Assembly: GCF_900115545.1 (NCBI RefSeq)
Contig: NZ_FOWV01000001.1
Location: 124,001 to 188,000 of the forward strand
DNA: 64,000 nt
Direction: 5' to 3'
Source: Ralstonia sp. NFACC01
Lineage (GTDB): Bacteria; Pseudomonadota; Gammaproteobacteria; Burkholderiales; Burkholderiaceae
Position numbers and translations under genes: made by a program. This document shows, one piece after another, positions 61,167 to 64,000 of this stretch (position 1 is its first letter; the number at the start of each line of letters is the position of its first letter). The notes beneath the pieces were generated by a model that was given only the letters and a program-made list of their open reading frames with translations, ran no database searches and was not told the DNA's origin.

Positions 61167-61196
61167 ATTCTAACAGAACTTTTTGTCGCTCTGCAA
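61167..61196 (-). promoter_or_regulatory. Promoter of tRNA-Thr
   Basis: On the minus strand, a -35 TTGCAG (61191-61196) and a -10 TAGAAT (61167-61172) are separated by 18 bases, 13 bases before the tRNA 5' end. Confidence 0.6.
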
Positions 61197-61229
61197 GAAC
61201 CGCTGGAACAACAGTCTTACGGGGCGTCG

Positions 61230-62246
61230 TTACGCCGTTTTCTTGGCGTCGAGGTGATATTGCGTGACGCGATCCACCTCGTTCTTCGATCCCAGGACGA
61301 CGGCCACACGCTGGTGCAGCTGTTCGGGCTGGATATCCAGAATGCGTTGCTCGCCGTTGGTGGCTGCGCCGCCAGCTTGTTCCACAAGGAAAGCCATCGG
61401 GTTGGCTTCGTACATCAGACGCAGCTTGCCGGCCTTACCCGGCTCGCGCTTGTCCCACGGGTACATGAAGACGCCGCCGCGCGTGAGGATGCGATGCACG
61501 TCGGCCACCATCGAGGCGATCCAGCGCATGTTGAAATCCTTGCCGCGCGGGCCTTCGGTGCCGGCCAGGCACTCGTCGATGTAGCGGCGCACGGGCGGGG
61601 CCCAGTGGCGCATGTTCGACATGTTGATGGCGAATTCCTTCGTGTCGACCGGAATCTTCACGTCGCGGCTGGTGAGGACGAAGCTGCCGACTTCACGGTC
61701 CAGCGTGAACATGTGCACGCCATTACCGACGGTCAGCACCAGCGTGGTCTGCGGGCCGTACACGGCGTAACCGGCAGCGACTTGCTTTGCACCCGGCTGC
61801 ATGAAATCGGCTTCGGTCACGGCTTGGCCTGCTTGGGGCATGTGCAGCACCGAGAAGATCGTGCCGATCGATACGTTCACGTCGATGTTGGACGAGCCGT
61901 CGAGCGGATCGAACAGCAGCAGGTATTCGCCCTTCGGATAGCGGTGCGGAATCTCATAGAACGATTCCATTTCTTCCGAGGCCATGGCGGCCAGGTTGCC
62001 GCCGTATTCGTTGGCTTCAAGCAGGACTTCGTTGGCGATCACGTCCAGCTTCTGCTGGGTTTCGCCTTGCACGTTGCCGGTGCCGGCCGAGCCGAGCACG
62101 CCGGCCAGCGCGCCCTTGTTGACGCTGTGCGAGATCGCCTTGCAGGCGCGCGCCACGACTTCGAGCAGCAGACGCAGCTCGGCCGGGATGGTGTTGTGCT
62201 CGCGCTGCTCTTCGATCAGGTAGCGGGTGAGGTTGATGCGCTTCAT
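61230..62246 (-). CDS. fbp: Class I fructose-1,6-bisphosphatase
   Basis: It dephosphorylates fructose 1,6-bisphosphate in gluconeogenesis and, where present, the Calvin cycle. The 338-aa protein has the family blocks [22 protein letters not shown], the metal site [15 protein letters not shown] and [24 protein letters not shown]. The frame is open to 62504, but the ATG at 62246 matches the family N-terminus ([17 protein letters not shown]) and AGGAGA lies upstream. It is 46 bases downstream of pepN on the same strand. Confidence 0.96.
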   Translation of the reverse strand: MKRINLTRYLIEEQREHNTIPAELRLLLEVVARACKAISHSVNKGALAGVLGSAGTGNVQGETQQKLDVIANEVLLEANEYGGNLAAMASEEMESFYEIPHRYPKGEYLLLFDPLDGSSNIDVNVSIGTIFSVLHMPQAGQAVTEADFMQPGAKQVAAGYAVYGPQTTLVLTVGNGVHMFTLDREVGSFVLTSRDVKIPVDTKEFAINMSNMRHWAPPVRRYIDECLAGTEGPRGKDFNMRWIASMVADVHRILTRGGVFMYPWDKREPGKAGKLRLMYEANPMAFLVEQAGGAATNGEQRILDIQPEQLHQRVAVVLGSKNEVDRVTQYHLDAKKTA

Positions 62247-62292
62247 GGGTTCTCCTGAGACGGGCGCGATTTTACGATACAAGCGGTGACAT

Positions 62293-64000
62293 TCAGGCCA
62301 GCGCCTTGCCGACGATCTCGCGCACATCGCGCGAGAGGCTCGGATGCGCCGCCACGCGCTTGAGCGCGTCCTGCATGGCGTCGCGCAGCGTGGGTACGTA
62401 TTTGCGCCAGCGGTCCAGCGCGCGTGCCAGGCGGGCAGAGACCTGCGGGTTGATGGCGTCGAGCGCGAGCACCTGCTCGGCCCAATAGGCATAGCCCGAA
62501 CCATCGGCGGCGTGGAACTGCGCCGGGTTGCCCGAGCAGAAGCTGAAGATCAGGGAGCGCGCGCGGTTCGGGTTGCGCAGCGTGAAGGCCGGATGGGCCA
62601 TCAACGCGCGCACGGTGGCCAGCGTCGGTTTACCGGCGGCGCCCGGTTGCATGGCTTGCAGTGAGAACCACTTGTCGATGACGAGGGCATCGTCGGCAAA
62701 GCGCGTGTAGAAATCAGCCAGCGCCGCTTCGCGCCCCGGGGCATAGCTGGTGACCATTGCGGAGAGGGCGCCCATGCGGTCGGTCATGTTGGTCGCGCGG
62801 GCATATTGCTGTTCGGCCAGGGCCAGTGCTTCGGGGGCTTCGGTTTCCACCAAGTAGCCCAGAGCGATGTTCTTGAGGGCGCGCTTGCCTGCAGATACCG
62901 CGTCGGGCGAGTAGGGGCCGTCGATCTGGTTGTCCTGATAGGCGCGCAGCAACTCTGCGTTGAGCTTTTCTGCCAGCGTGCGGCGCAGCGTGCGGCGGGC
63001 CGTGTGGATGGCAGCTGGATCGGCCACGTCCATGCGCTCGGCCAGATAGCCTTCGGCTGGCAGGATCAGCATCTGCTCGCGGAAGGCCGGATCAAGCGAG
63101 GTGTCGGCGACCACGGCACGCAGGGCTTCAACCAGCGCCGGATCAACCACCGGCGTGCGGCCATGCTGGATGTCCGTCACCATGCGCAGCAGCGTATCGG
63201 TGGCCAGACGCTGACCAGCTTCCCAGCGATTGAACGGATCGGAATCGTGCGCGAGCTGGAAGGTGAGCTGCTCGGTCGTGTAGCCGTATTCCACGATGAC
63301 CGGCGCCGAGAAATTGCGCAGCAGCGAGGGCAACGGCGCTTCGGCCACATCTTCGAAGACGAAGGTCTGCTTGGTTTCAGTGAAGTCCAGCACGCGCGTG
63401 GTCACGGGCGAGGGCGATGCGGCTTCACCGCGCAAACGCAGCGGCAAGTCGCGGCCGTTCTTGTCGATCAGGCCGATCGCAAACGGAATGTGGAACGGTT
63501 GCTTCTGGATGCCGCTGTTCACTTCGATACCGACCGGCTCGCAGCGCTGGCGCAGCGTGAGCGTGTAGGTATGCGTGGCGGCATCGTGGTGGCCTTCGAC
63601 TGCCACGACTGGTGTGCCGGCCTGGCTGTACCAGCGGCCGAATTGCGTGAGGTCGCGGCTGTTGGCATCGGCCATGGCGGCGCGGAAGTCGTCGCAGGTG
63701 ACAGCGTGGCCATCGTGACGCTGGAAGTACAGGTCCATGCCCTTGCGGAAGCCGTCGCGGCCGAGCAGCGTCTGGTACATGCGCACGACTTCCGCGCCTT
63801 TTTCGTACACCGTGACGGTGTAGAAGTTGTTGATTTCTTCGTAGCTGTCGGGCCGCACCGGGTGCGCCATCGGCCCCGCATCTTCCGGAAACTGCGCCTG
63901 GCGCAGCAGTCGTACGTCTTCGATGCGCTTGACGGCGCGGGCGCTGGCAGCGGCGGCTTCATTGCCGGCTTGCGCGGCCGCTTGTGCCGCCATATCGGCG
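62293..64000 (-). CDS. pepN: Aminopeptidase N (M1 family), C-terminal part, 5' end beyond window
   Basis: This is the C-terminal two-thirds of a gluzincin aminopeptidase. The N-terminal domain and the zinc motif HExxH lie beyond the window end. The visible part begins just after the catalytic domain active site and keeps E. coli PepN blocks: [44 protein letters not shown] and YSQAGTPVV, then the DUF3458 and C-terminal helical domains to [15 protein letters not shown]. The open frame continues to the edge, so the ATG near 63993 is not the true start. It is upstream of fbp. Confidence 0.95.
   Translation of the reverse strand, partial: ADMAAQAAAQAGNEAAAASARAVKRIEDVRLLRQAQFPEDAGPMAHPVRPDSYEEINNFYTVTVYEKGAEVVRMYQTLLGRDGFRKGMDLYFQRHDGHAVTCDDFRAAMADANSRDLTQFGRWYSQAGTPVVAVEGHHDAATHTYTLTLRQRCEPVGIEVNSGIQKQPFHIPFAIGLIDKNGRDLPLRLRGEAASPSPVTTRVLDFTETKQTFVFEDVAEAPLPSLLRNFSAPVIVEYGYTTEQLTFQLAHDSDPFNRWEAGQRLATDTLLRMVTDIQHGRTPVVDPALVEALRAVVADTSLDPAFREQMLILPAEGYLAERMDVADPAAIHTARRTLRRTLAEKLNAELLRAYQDNQIDGPYSPDAVSAGKRALKNIALGYLVETEAPEALALAEQQYARATNMTDRMGALSAMVTSYAPGREAALADFYTRFADDALVIDKWFSLQAMQPGAAGKPTLATVRALMAHPAFTLRNPNRARSLIFSFCSGNPAQFHAADGSGYAYWAEQVLALDAINPQVSARLARALDRWRKYVPTLRDAMQDALKRVAAHPSLSRDVREIVGKALA

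Noticed and set aside
1..64000. CRISPR array, prophage or insertion sequence
   Set aside because: No regularly spaced direct repeats, transposase, integrase or phage structural genes were seen.

Overview
This is a GC-rich bacterial chromosome segment that looks like a betaproteobacterium of the Burkholderiales, most probably Ralstonia (R. pickettii / R. solanacearum type). The call rests on protein content and gene order, for example maf-rlmH-rsfS-nadD-hemF-purD-yebC and rph / PP2C / kinase / yicC / gmk / rpoZ / spoT / greB. It rests on recognition, not on a database search. There is no rRNA operon, prophage, complete insertion sequence or CRISPR array. Genes are densely packed on both strands with many 4-base start/stop overlaps.

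Layout. 1-6.3 kb: lipopolysaccharide assembly, with glycosyltransferases, an O-antigen ligase and the lipid A flippase MsbA. 6.4-13.5 kb: an AhpD-like enzyme, then a LysR regulator divergent from an aromatic operon (benzoylformate decarboxylase, benzaldehyde-type dehydrogenase, ketopantoate-reductase-family dehydrogenase, aromatic-acid MFS importer). This reads as a mandelate/benzoylformate-to-benzoate pathway. 13.6-20.8 kb: a minus-strand housekeeping run (RNase G, Maf, RlmH, RsfS, NadD, HemF, PurD, YebC). 21-28.5 kb: a DUF853 ATPase, uracil salvage (NCS1 permease plus Upp), an EamA exporter, then an SDR, methylglyoxal synthase and quinone oxidoreductase. 28.6-33.6 kb: a BMP-type nucleoside ABC importer. 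33.9-35.1 kb: a Bcr/CflA drug exporter. 35.4-41.5 kb: a 5-oxoproline (pyroglutamate) island with PxpB, PxpC, PxpA, two DUF969/DUF979 membrane proteins, an orphan TRAP-type binding protein and pyroglutamyl peptidase. 41.5-45.6 kb: accessory DNA with poorly characterised envelope and coiled-coil proteins, a PAS-LuxR regulator, a candidate small RNA, a long gene-poor stretch and a HicB/HTH-like protein beside tRNA-Ser. 45.7-56.3 kb: HemW, RdgB, RNase PH, a PP2C phosphatase and protein kinase pair, YicC, guanylate kinase, RpoZ, SpoT, tRNA-Arg and GreB. 56.4-64 kb: an EamA transporter divergent from a LysR regulator, a YXWGXW protein, a PHB-depolymerase-like esterase, a BON-LysM protein, tRNA-Thr, fructose-1,6-bisphosphatase and the C-terminal part of aminopeptidase N, cut by the window end.

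Most of the window is conserved housekeeping. The most interesting parts are: (1) the 5-oxoproline island, where release, uptake and hydrolysis seem to be encoded together; (2) the mandelate-type operon, whose PanE-family member may be the missing D-mandelate dehydrogenase; (3) a compact three-hairpin RNA candidate at about 43.70-43.78 kb; (4) an RsfS with a histone-H1-like tail; and (5) an SDR that lacks the canonical Tyr/Lys pair.
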